Origin: an uncultured Bacteroidales bacterium
GTDB taxonomy: Bacteria > Bacteroidota > Bacteroidia > Bacteroidales > UBA1715
NCBI GenBank assembly: GCA_937892155.1
Contig: CALAUG010000039.1
Span: 1 to 64,000 of the forward strand
DNA length: 64,000 nucleotides
Direction of reading: 5' to 3'
Translations under genes and position numbers: made by a program
The notes under the pieces: model-generated
Seen by the model: the letters and a program-made list of their open reading frames with translations, nothing else
Databases searched by the model: none
What the model was told of the DNA's origin: nothing
Shown: positions 25,040-33,211 of the stretch, in pieces
Position numbering within the stretch: position 1 is the stretch's first letter
How the letters are laid out: every line of letters begins with the position of its first letter

Positions 25040-25047
25040 TACTTTTG
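25040..25047 (+). promoter_or_regulatory. -7 promoter box of the CDF exporter gene
   Basis: TACTTTTG, 20 bases before the ATG at 25068, after a pyrimidine-rich stretch (TTAACTCTTAAC) similar to the repeats near 2795. Confidence 0.45.
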
Positions 25048-25067
25048 CTCCATTAAATCAAACAGAC

Positions 25068-26171
25068 ATGGAAGTTATTCAACGCGAAAAACAGATTACA
25101 AAAACAAGTATTGTAGGAATTATCACAAATGCATTTCTTGCAGGATTCAAAGCACTTGTCGGCTTAATTTCCGGTTCTATAGCCATCGTACTTGACGCAG
25201 TAAACAACCTTACAGATGCGCTTTCTTCCATAATAACAATTATCGGTATTAAATTAGCAAAACGCCAACCCGACGACGACCACCCATTCGGCCACGGAAG
25301 AATTGAATATTTCACCGCAATTCTTATCGCAGCAATCATTTTAACAGCCGGTATCACCTCTCTTGTTGAGTCGGTAAAAAAAATATTCACACACGAAATT
25401 CCCGATTACAACGTACTCTCGCTCATTATCGTTTCGGTTGCTATTATCGTAAAGGTATTTTTAGGAAAATACGTAAAATCACAAGGTGAAAAATACAATT
25501 CCGATGCTCTTATTGCTTCGGGTGCAGATGCAAGCTTCGACGCAATCATATCTGCATCGACGTTGGTTGGAGCACTCATCACAATATTTTTCGGTATTTC
25601 GATAGATGGAATTTTAGGCACAATCATCTCTGTTTTCATCTGCAAAGCCGGTGTTGAAATGCTTTTGGATTCCGTGAGCAATGTAATAGGCAAACGCCCT
25701 GACAGCGAAATTACCAAAGAAATAAAAGCACTTGTAAAAGGAATCGACGGCGTAAACGGCGCATACGACTTAGTTTTGCATAACTATGGTCCAGACAAAG
25801 CAATGGGGTCAATACATATTGAGATTCCAGCGACGATGAGTGCCGAAGAAATTCACAAACTGACGAAGAAAATCCAACTATCCATCATAGAAAAATTCCA
25901 CGTATTTCTAACTGTTGGCATATACGCAATTGATGAGAAACACAATGAAGAACGTAGAATAATCAACGATTTTGCAATGCAACACAATGGTGTACTCGGG
26001 ACACACGGAATTTTTATTGATAACGACATGCAATATTGTTCGTTTGACGTGCTCACAGATTTTACCATAAAAGACAAAGACGCGCTCAAAGATGAAATCA
26101 TTCAAAAAGTTCTAACAATATTGCCAGGTTACGAGATTTCCATAAATTTTGACACGAATTACAGCAATTAG
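25068..26171 (+). CDS. Cation diffusion facilitator (CDF) metal exporter
   Basis: A 367-residue CDF transporter with six membrane segments in residues 1-205. The metal site is DAVNNLTDALSS in helix 2, followed by DDDHPFGHGRIEYF, and SGADASFDAIISA (a variant of the usual HxxxD) in helix 5. A cytoplasmic C-terminal domain follows (GVNGAYDLVLHNYGPDKAMGS, HIEI), extended by about 75 residues beyond the usual end. The His-to-Asp change in helix 5 points towards Mn, Fe or Cd rather than strict zinc selectivity, but that is an inference. Confidence 0.9.
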   Translation: MEVIQREKQITKTSIVGIITNAFLAGFKALVGLISGSIAIVLDAVNNLTDALSSIITIIGIKLAKRQPDDDHPFGHGRIEYFTAILIAAIILTAGITSLVESVKKIFTHEIPDYNVLSLIIVSVAIIVKVFLGKYVKSQGEKYNSDALIASGADASFDAIISASTLVGALITIFFGISIDGILGTIISVFICKAGVEMLLDSVSNVIGKRPDSEITKEIKALVKGIDGVNGAYDLVLHNYGPDKAMGSIHIEIPATMSAEEIHKLTKKIQLSIIEKFHVFLTVGIYAIDEKHNEERRIINDFAMQHNGVLGTHGIFIDNDMQYCSFDVLTDFTIKDKDALKDEIIQKVLTILPGYEISINFDTNYSN

Positions 26172-26222
26172 CTTTGGAATTTTCAGAATGAAATTCTACC
26201 TTTACGTTCAAACTGAAAGACT

Positions 26223-26570
26223 ATGGAAGTTAGAACTATTACAAAAAAATCAACATATACATTGATTGAAATACTTTCGGAACGTTTGGACATACAAATT
26301 GCAACATCGTTAAAATCCGATTTTGTTCAATTAGTAGGTAACAGAGAAAAGAATTTGGTTTTGGACCTCTCAAAATGTGTGTATTGCGATTCTTCTGGTT
26401 TGAGTGCCATTCTAGTCGCGAACCGTTTATGTAAAAATGCCGGTGGTTGTTTTGTCGTATGTGGGCTCCAAGAGCCTGTTGGACGACTCATCAGCATTTC
26501 GCAACTTGATTCGGTTCTCAACATACAGTCTACCAAAGAAAAAGCAGAAGAATTTCTACAAAATAATTAA
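26223..26570 (+). CDS. STAS-domain anti-sigma-factor antagonist-like protein
   Basis: A 115-residue single STAS domain with the phosphorylatable serine motif LDLSKCVYCDSSGLSAIL. Such proteins switch partners when a kinase phosphorylates that serine. It is the first gene of a tight unit with ribonuclease Z (one-base overlap) and recF, with no kinase next to it; the PP2C/ATPase protein at 56079 is a possible remote partner. In many Bacteroidota a STAS gene precedes rnz, so the linkage seems conserved. Confidence 0.88.
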   Translation: MEVRTITKKSTYTLIEILSERLDIQIATSLKSDFVQLVGNREKNLVLDLSKCVYCDSSGLSAILVANRLCKNAGGCFVVCGLQEPVGRLISISQLDSVLNIQSTKEKAEEFLQNN

Positions 26571-27514
26571 TGGAAGACTATTCGTTAACAATTTTAGGTT
26601 GTAGTTCTGCAACTCCAAATTCCGTACGCTTTCCATCGGCGCAAATCCTCCACGTTTTAGGAAAGTATTTTTTATTGGATTGTGGCGAGGGTACACAAAT
26701 TCAACTGCGTCGGGCAAAAGTTCCATTTGAGAACATAAACACAATCTTTATTTCCCATCTTCACGGAGACCACTATTATGGCATTTTTGGACTATTGGCA
26801 TCACTCAACCTAACAGGACGCAAAACCCCTTTGGTAATATATGGTCCAAAAGGGTTGGAAGAATTAGTTCGTTTCCAATTCAAAGCCGAGGAACAGATGC
26901 TCAAATTTCCTGTATTTTTCAAAGAATTGACCAAGAAACCCTGTGCATGTATAGAAGAAAAGAAAAACTACAAAATATACTCTATCTATCTTTCCCACAG
27001 AATCGACTGTTGGGGATTCTATTTTGTTGAAAACGACAAAGAACGAAACATAAAAAAAGAAGCAATAAAACAATACAACATCGGTATTGAAGACATAAAA
27101 AACATTAAACAAGGAGCAAATCTCACACTGGAAGACGGTACTATTATTCCAAACGAGGAAATAACAACCGATCCTCCAGCAGCATTTTCGTACGCATACA
27201 TTGCCGACACGATGTTCAAACCCGAAATAGCGAGCTATATTCAAAACGTCAAGATAATGTACCATGAGGCGACATTTTTAGAAAATTATAAAGATTTAGC
27301 GGAGCAGACATTCCATTCAACGGCAAGTCAGGCTGCAAAATGCGCACAAATGGCTCACGCTCAGAAATTAATTATAGGACATTTTTCCGCCCGATACAAA
27401 AACCTTGACGGTCATCAGCAAGAAGCAGCAGCCATATTCAGCAACACCGAATTAGCATCAGATTTGCATCTATATACACTCAACAAGAAACCACTAAAAC
27501 TTTGGGATAACTAA
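26570..27514 (+). CDS. rnz: Ribonuclease Z
   Basis: A 314-residue metallo-beta-lactamase-fold tRNA 3'-endonuclease. It has the ILGCSSATP opening, FLLDCGEGTQIQLRR, the zinc-binding SHLHGDHYYGIFGLLASL, SYAYIADT, YHEATF and HSTASQAAKCAQMA, ending with IIGHFSARY. It removes 3' trailers from pre-tRNAs lacking encoded CCA. Its ATG overlaps the STAS stop codon, and recF follows after one base. Confidence 0.95.
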   Translation: MEDYSLTILGCSSATPNSVRFPSAQILHVLGKYFLLDCGEGTQIQLRRAKVPFENINTIFISHLHGDHYYGIFGLLASLNLTGRKTPLVIYGPKGLEELVRFQFKAEEQMLKFPVFFKELTKKPCACIEEKKNYKIYSIYLSHRIDCWGFYFVENDKERNIKKEAIKQYNIGIEDIKNIKQGANLTLEDGTIIPNEEITTDPPAAFSYAYIADTMFKPEIASYIQNVKIMYHEATFLENYKDLAEQTFHSTASQAAKCAQMAHAQKLIIGHFSARYKNLDGHQQEAAAIFSNTELASDLHLYTLNKKPLKLWDN

Positions 27515-27515
27515 T

Positions 27516-28613
27516 ATGAAACTCACGAACCTATCCATATTTCACTATCGCAACATAGACGAACTTTCTTTTGAGTGCAACGAGAATGTCAACTGTATTG
27601 TTGGAAGAAACGGCGTGGGGAAAACGAACATTTTGGATGCGATTTATTATCTATCTTTTTGTAAAAGTAACCTATTAAGCAACGATGCGCTTAATGTCAA
27701 ACACGGCGAATCATCATTTTTGCTACAAGGCACATACGAGAATAACGGAAGTATTACAAAAATTGCGTGTGCATACAATAGCAGCGACAAGTCGAAGACT
27801 ATTAAATGTAACGATAAAAAATACGAACGTTTCGCCGACCATATTGGCATACTGCCCGTAGTATTTGTTTCTCCTGCAGATATTTCACTCATTGTTGATG
27901 GTAGCGAAGAACGGAGGAAATTTATTGATGCGTATATTTCCCTATACAACCATGAGTATCTTTCCAACTTGTTGCAATATAACAAACTACTACAGCAAAG
28001 AAATTCGTTGTTAAAACAGGAACAAGGCTTCGACGAAACCTACGTTTCCATTCTAGACGAGAAATTATCCCTATTAGGTACCTCTATTTACATGGTAAGA
28101 AAGCAGGCTGTTTCTGAGCTTTCCGAAAAAACGAGAAAATTCTATTCCATGATTTCGTCCACCGAAGAATGTTCAATAGATTACGAATCACAATTGAACT
28201 GCGGAGATATGAGAACGTTATTGGACAAGAACTACCAACGTGATAAATTTTTAACATATACGTCTGTCGGCATCCACAGAGATGATTTATTGTTTAAACT
28301 CAATGGGAATCCTATAAAGAATGTTGGTTCGCAAGGACAGAAAAAATCATTCCTCTTAGCCGTAAAATTTGCCCAATATCAACTAATTACAGAATTCAAA
28401 AACGGACAAAAGCCTATCCTATTATTGGATGACTTATTTGACAAACTGGATAAAGAACGGGCAAAAAACATTTTTGATTTAGTTGAACAGCAGGAATTTG
28501 GTCAAATATTTATTACCGACACTGACAAAATATTGCTACACAGCATTTTTGACACCTCGAAAGCGACACGTACATTTTGGAATGTAGAGAATGGGCAAAT
28601 AGAAAAGATGTAA
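27516..28613 (+). CDS. recF: DNA replication/repair protein RecF
   Basis: A 365-residue SMC-like ATPase with Walker A GRNGVGKTNILDAI, the RecF region GILPVVFVSPADISLI and GSEERRKFIDAYIS, and the ABC signature / Walker B pair (GSQGQKKSFLLAVKF; KPILLLDDLFDKLD). With RecOR it loads RecA at gaps. In many bacteria recF sits between dnaN and gyrB; here it is about 8 kb away from them in an operon with STAS and rnz. Convergent with the next gene (one-base gap). Confidence 0.96.
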   Translation: MKLTNLSIFHYRNIDELSFECNENVNCIVGRNGVGKTNILDAIYYLSFCKSNLLSNDALNVKHGESSFLLQGTYENNGSITKIACAYNSSDKSKTIKCNDKKYERFADHIGILPVVFVSPADISLIVDGSEERRKFIDAYISLYNHEYLSNLLQYNKLLQQRNSLLKQEQGFDETYVSILDEKLSLLGTSIYMVRKQAVSELSEKTRKFYSMISSTEECSIDYESQLNCGDMRTLLDKNYQRDKFLTYTSVGIHRDDLLFKLNGNPIKNVGSQGQKKSFLLAVKFAQYQLITEFKNGQKPILLLDDLFDKLDKERAKNIFDLVEQQEFGQIFITDTDKILLHSIFDTSKATRTFWNVENGQIEKM

Positions 28614-28614
28614 C

Positions 28615-29568
28615 CTATTCTACCCAATAATGATTGTTTTGTTGTATTTCCACAGATTGCTTTAGGAAATTCACCTCGAATGAATTTCTAAATTCATCTG
28701 TCGAACGCAAGCCTACACGTGCATAACGCAAATCACGAATAAACACCACGCTATCACTCTTCGACTCAACTATATAATAATTTTTCGTATAGGCCTCAAC
28801 ATTCTTAATATCAGTTACTGATTCATGTTCAAACAGATAATAATCGTTACGAAGCAACAAATTCAATTCAAAATTGTTTTTACTGAAATTAGATTGATAT
28901 GACATCCAGAAACCGTCCCTATCTTGTGCCACACAATTCCACATCAGCATAGAGCCCGACACAGGGAACACTTCCGCACGCGAATAACGAATATCCTGAT
29001 CTTTCAGATTTTGTTCAAACAACGACTGAACAGACAATTTGTTTAAAAACGCGAATGAAATATAAATTGCCATAATAAAAATTCCAGACCACGATATCAT
29101 TGATTTATGACGCCCGTCACGTACGATATATGCCAACAAGAACACCACCGACATCACACATAAGCAAAACCAATCTATATCTGCCAAAACAGGAAGTGCA
29201 TATCGTTTATGACTGAATGGCTCCAATATTCCAGCCCCCGAAATCGACAAAACATCTATCACGCAATGAGAAATCATGCAGAAGAATGCCAAAAATGATA
29301 GACGGACTATGGAACTATTGAATTTACATATTTTATGGAACAACCATCCAACTATAGGTGCCAGCAGTGCACAAAAGACAATGGAATGCGTGTATCCGCC
29401 ACTGACAAAAATTGCCTGGGATGTTGGCAAAAACAATGAAACAACGGCATCAACCGATGGAACAAGAGCACAAAAACCACCAAGAAAAATAGCTTTATTG
29501 CCTATTTTCCTTGCCGCAATCCAACTTCCAACAGCAGCTCCTAAAACAAAGTATAAAATTATATCCAT
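28615..29568 (-). CDS. Membrane-bound metal-dependent hydrolase (YdjM/DUF457 family)
   Basis: A 317-residue integral membrane protein. The N-terminal half has four or five helices with the family motifs ALVPSVDAVVSLF, GYTHSIVFCALLAP and CVIDVLSISGAGILEPFSHKRYALP, containing the conserved Asp and His residues thought to bind metal. The C-terminal ~130 residues are periplasmic and resemble those of Bacteroidota homologues. The family is named for a predicted phospholipase-like hydrolase, with no firm function. It is divergent from rlmD; the two starts are separated by 45 bases that contain a perfect palindrome. Confidence 0.85.
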   Translation of the reverse strand: MDIILYFVLGAAVGSWIAARKIGNKAIFLGGFCALVPSVDAVVSLFLPTSQAIFVSGGYTHSIVFCALLAPIVGWLFHKICKFNSSIVRLSFLAFFCMISHCVIDVLSISGAGILEPFSHKRYALPVLADIDWFCLCVMSVVFLLAYIVRDGRHKSMISWSGIFIMAIYISFAFLNKLSVQSLFEQNLKDQDIRYSRAEVFPVSGSMLMWNCVAQDRDGFWMSYQSNFSKNNFELNLLLRNDYYLFEHESVTDIKNVEAYTKNYYIVESKSDSVVFIRDLRYARVGLRSTDEFRNSFEVNFLKQSVEIQQNNHYWVE

Positions 29569-29582
29569 CGTTTTGGTTTATT

Positions 29583-29596
29583 TCGCAAATTTGCGA
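29583..29596. promoter_or_regulatory. 14-bp perfect palindrome between divergent genes
   Basis: TCGCAAATTTGCGA, a perfect dyad in the 45-base gap between the YdjM-like gene and rlmD. Its placement over both promoters would suit an operator, but no partner regulator is known. Confidence 0.35.
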
Positions 29597-29613
29597 CAAA
29601 AATAACAATAATT

Positions 29614-31026
29614 GTGAGCAGAAAAAAAAACTTTCCAAGAATTGACAATGTATTAATTACAGATGTCGCAGCAGAAGGCAATGCAATTGCTAAAATCGAA
29701 GATATGGTTGTGTTCGTCGAAGGAGTCATTCCTGGCGATGTTGTAAACATTCAAATCACAAAAAAAAGAAAAAACTATTGCGAAGGGCGTGTTATAGAAC
29801 TTGTTACTCCAAGTCCAGATAGATTGCCTGCTTTCTGTGAACATTTTGGGACGTGCGGCGGATGCAAATGGCAAATTCTACCATACGAAAAACAATTATT
29901 TTACAAGGAAAAGCAAGCAAAAGACCAGTTACAGCGTATTGGCCACGTTGACGTTGAAGAATATCTTCCTATTCTTGGATCGGCAAAAACCAAATACTAT
30001 AGAAATAAACTTGAATTTACTTTTTCGAACAAACGCTGGATTACCGAAGATGAAGTAAACAACCAGACGGAAATAACAAATTCCAACGCCGTTGGCTTTC
30101 ACGTACCGCACTTGTTTGACAAAGTGGTAGATATAGAACATTGCCTTCTACAAGATTCTCCAAGTAATGAAATACGTAACTTCATTAGAAAATTTGCATT
30201 TGAACACAATTACACGTTTTTTGACATACGCAACCATGCAGGAATGCTGAGAAATTTAATCATACGTACAACCACTTCGGGAGAATGCATGGTGATAATA
30301 GTCTTTTACGAGAAAAACGAAGAACAAATCAACACACTTCTCGAGGCTGTACACACAAATTTTCCACAAATAACTTCACTACTATACATTGTAAACCAAA
30401 AGGCAAACGACACAATTGGCGATCAAGAGGTTATAACGTACTATGGTCAAGACTACATTGTAGAGACAATGGAAGATCTTCAATTTAAAATTGGTCCAAA
30501 ATCATTCTACCAAACAAATTCCACCCAAGCATACGAACTATATAAAATTGCACGGGAATTTGCGCAACTGACAGGAAACGAATTAGTGTACGACCTTTAT
30601 ACTGGAACAGGAACCATCGCCAACTTCGTCGCAAAAAAAGCAAGACAAGTTATTGGTATTGAGTACGTTCCCGAAGCGATTGAAGATGCAAAAGTCAATT
30701 CGTCTTTCAATAATATTAATAATACGCTGTTTTACGCAGGCGACATGAAGGATATTTTGAACGACGAATTCATTGCCAAACACGGAAAACCCGACGTAAT
30801 AATCACCGACCCACCACGCGCAGGAATGCACAACGACGTAGTTGACACAATTCTTCGTGCAATGCCTCTAAGAATTGTATATGTAAGTTGCAATCCAGCA
30901 ACACAAGCACGCGACTTACAACTATTATCGACTGCTTACAATATAAAGAAATCACGCTCCGTTGATATGTTTCCACACACACAACACGTAGAAAATGTGG
31001 TATTGTTAGAAAAGAAACGAGAATAA
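29614..31026 (+). CDS. 23S rRNA (uracil-5-)-methyltransferase RumA/RlmD family
   Basis: A 470-residue SAM-dependent RNA methyltransferase with a GTG start. An N-terminal TRAM domain (ITDVAAEGNAIAKIED, FVEGVIPGDVV) is followed by the Fe-S cysteines CEHFGTCGGCKW. The C-terminal domain carries LYTGTGTIANFVA, TDPPRAGM and the catalytic VSCNPATQARDL. It probably makes m5U in 23S rRNA (RlmD/RlmC type) or tRNA; the sequence alone does not tell which. Divergent from the YdjM-like gene. Confidence 0.93.
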   Translation: MSRKKNFPRIDNVLITDVAAEGNAIAKIEDMVVFVEGVIPGDVVNIQITKKRKNYCEGRVIELVTPSPDRLPAFCEHFGTCGGCKWQILPYEKQLFYKEKQAKDQLQRIGHVDVEEYLPILGSAKTKYYRNKLEFTFSNKRWITEDEVNNQTEITNSNAVGFHVPHLFDKVVDIEHCLLQDSPSNEIRNFIRKFAFEHNYTFFDIRNHAGMLRNLIIRTTTSGECMVIIVFYEKNEEQINTLLEAVHTNFPQITSLLYIVNQKANDTIGDQEVITYYGQDYIVETMEDLQFKIGPKSFYQTNSTQAYELYKIAREFAQLTGNELVYDLYTGTGTIANFVAKKARQVIGIEYVPEAIEDAKVNSSFNNINNTLFYAGDMKDILNDEFIAKHGKPDVIITDPPRAGMHNDVVDTILRAMPLRIVYVSCNPATQARDLQLLSTAYNIKKSRSVDMFPHTQHVENVVLLEKKRE

Positions 31027-31214
31027 AGAATAAAGAGTAAAAATTAACAACTACCACTTTTCATTTTTATTTTCAACTTTAATTCTTATTAGCAATTGTT
31101 AATAACGCATTTTCACTGCACCAATAGAAATAAGCATCTTCTACACATTTTTCAAAAATCAACAGGGCTATTCACTTTTTATTAACAAGTTTATCAACAT
31201 TTTTCTGCATTTTG

Positions 31215-31245
31215 TTTGCATTTAACAAAAATCGTTCTATTTTTG
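31215..31245 (+). promoter_or_regulatory. Promoter of the SPOR-domain gene
   Basis: TTTG at 31215-31218, a 19-bp spacer and TATTTTTG at 31238-31245: a full Bacteroidota promoter, 20 bases before the ATG at 31266. Confidence 0.7.
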
Positions 31246-31265
31246 TCCGCTAACATTTTTTTAGG

Positions 31266-33161
31266 ATGCTTATGTTTACTGCAATTTCAAAAAATGCAAA
31301 ACGCTTGCTCAAGGTGGCAGCAACCGCAATCTTCTTTGTTTGTTCATTCAATTTGTATCGTGCCAACGTGGTGACAATCACTTCCAACATACCGGAAACA
31401 ATCGCTGCTGGCGCAACGGTCCCTGTAACTGTTACCATCAACAAAGGAAACGTTGAAGGATTCGGACGCTACACAAACACTCTGCCTAAAGGATTTAGCG
31501 CAACCTCATCCGATCCAAACTTCTCTTTTACGGACAACACCGTCACAATTCTTTGGGTCAAACTTCCTAAAACCAGCACGTTTACTGTTACCTATAATAT
31601 CATCGCACCAGAAAAGAGTAAAAACTCATTTACATTCACTGCTAAATTCGGATATGTACAAGACAACGAAAAACATTTTGCTGAACTAACTCCGAAAACC
31701 GTAAGAATTTCCGACGATGCAACCGAATTGCAAATTGCGCAAGCAGAAAATACAACAACAAATCAAAATCTAAACTCAAACGATATAACATGCTACAGAA
31801 CTGTAGGCATATACAACAACGAAGCAACTGTATCGGTTAGAATAGATCAGTCGAACTCCAAATCAATGTGCAAAATCGAAGAAATGCTTCCTGAAGGTTT
31901 TTACTTTGAACCTATAGACAACGCTGGATCAACCGTATCAAACGTTCAAAACATCGTAAGATATATGTGGACAGAAGCTCCTGCAGACGAAGAATTTTCT
32001 GTCATTTATAAAGTAAAGGCACAAAAGGGATACGACATCAACGACCTTATTATCAATGGCGCATTCTCTGTATTTGAAAACAGCGCCACCAAAAGTTTTA
32101 TGATTCTTGACAATAATTCTAGCATTGACGAAAGTACTGGCCGTTTTGCTGAAACATACAACGAAAGCAAACCTATTCAGGCAGAAAAAGTCGCAGCTGG
32201 AAAATATACGTCATCAACTGTGTTGAAAGACATAGAATCACACAAATACAACAGCCAACAGGCCGATTTCTTTGCAAATACCGATATTGTTAATACAATT
32301 TATGCAACAAATCAACCAAAGGTAAAAGAAGTTGTTGCTGAAGTTGCAAATGATGACTTTTCAATAGACGACATTCCTGCTGTGGAAAAAACAGATGTCG
32401 TTGAACAACCGACAAGCAAAGACGTTGAAAAATTCCAAAATGACATTAATATTCCTGCTCCTACAGCCACAAAAGTCGAAAAAGAGCGCGAATACGAAAT
32501 CACACAAACAACAGAAACAACAACAAAAAGCGAAGTTGTAACAAGCGACAACACTCCTGAACTTATCAGCAATATAATGACACCTAAGACTGTTAAGCCA
32601 ACAATGACAACCATAGCTGACGAGCAAGAGCAAGAAATCACACAAACAAAAACAGAAAAAGTTACAACAGTAACGACGACAACAACAACTATTAAACCTT
32701 GGATACAAAAGAGCGAAAATGAAGCTACTACTGTCGCAAGCACAAAACCGGCCAAAACAGTAAGCCAACCAACAAGTACGGCAAAAAGTAAACCAACAAA
32801 TACACTTTCTAACAAGAATAACAGAACACAAGAACAGACAAAAGTGGCCAAAGCAAGCAACAGCAAGAACAACAAGGTAACCTACCGAGTTCAAGTAGCA
32901 GCTTGCCACACTCCATTAAAAAATCAACAAGCATTTTTCACCAAACGCAACATAAACGAAAAAATCACTATGGAAAAAATTGATTCGTGGTACAAATACA
33001 CAATCAACAGCTTTGACACTTACAGCAAGGCAAGAAACCATAGAAACAGCGTATGGGAGCAAACCCCTATTAAAGGCGCATTCGTAGTTGCATACAATGG
33101 CAAGCAAAGAATTACCGTACAGGAAGCACTTATGCTTACGAATCAAAAATGGGTTAAATAG
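31266..33161 (+). CDS. Secreted SPOR-domain protein with Ig-like domains
   Basis: A 631-residue exported protein (signal-like segment VAATAIFFVCSFNLYRANV). Two related beta-rich domains, ~35-145 and ~165-275, each start with a pattern like ITSNIP or VRIDQSN and a 'LPKGF' / 'LPEGF' strand, so they are an internal duplication. A long low-complexity linker (~320-550) is rich in Thr, Lys, Glu and Ser. The C-terminal ~80 residues form a SPOR domain (TYRVQVAACHTPLKNQQAF, WYKYTINSFDTYSKARNHR), which binds denuded peptidoglycan at division sites. Probably an envelope protein with a flexible tether. Confidence 0.85.
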   Translation: MLMFTAISKNAKRLLKVAATAIFFVCSFNLYRANVVTITSNIPETIAAGATVPVTVTINKGNVEGFGRYTNTLPKGFSATSSDPNFSFTDNTVTILWVKLPKTSTFTVTYNIIAPEKSKNSFTFTAKFGYVQDNEKHFAELTPKTVRISDDATELQIAQAENTTTNQNLNSNDITCYRTVGIYNNEATVSVRIDQSNSKSMCKIEEMLPEGFYFEPIDNAGSTVSNVQNIVRYMWTEAPADEEFSVIYKVKAQKGYDINDLIINGAFSVFENSATKSFMILDNNSSIDESTGRFAETYNESKPIQAEKVAAGKYTSSTVLKDIESHKYNSQQADFFANTDIVNTIYATNQPKVKEVVAEVANDDFSIDDIPAVEKTDVVEQPTSKDVEKFQNDINIPAPTATKVEKEREYEITQTTETTTKSEVVTSDNTPELISNIMTPKTVKPTMTTIADEQEQEITQTKTEKVTTVTTTTTTIKPWIQKSENEATTVASTKPAKTVSQPTSTAKSKPTNTLSNKNNRTQEQTKVAKASNSKNNKVTYRVQVAACHTPLKNQQAFFTKRNINEKITMEKIDSWYKYTINSFDTYSKARNHRNSVWEQTPIKGAFVVAYNGKQRITVQEALMLTNQKWVK

Positions 33162-33192
33162 TTTGTTTTTAGCCCAAAAGCACATATCTTTG
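33162..33192 (+). promoter_or_regulatory. Promoter of the TSP3 outer-membrane protein gene
   Basis: TTTG at 33162-33165, a 19-bp spacer and TATCTTTG at 33185-33192, 19 bases before the ATG at 33212. Confidence 0.7.
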
Positions 33193-33211
33193 TTTATAGT
33201 TTGTTTGTGGT

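Noticed and set aside
32312..32909. Two long minus-strand frames (Val/Leu- and Cys/Phe-rich) opposite the SPOR gene
   Set aside because: They mirror the Thr/Lys/Glu linker of the SPOR protein; low complexity keeps the antisense frames open.
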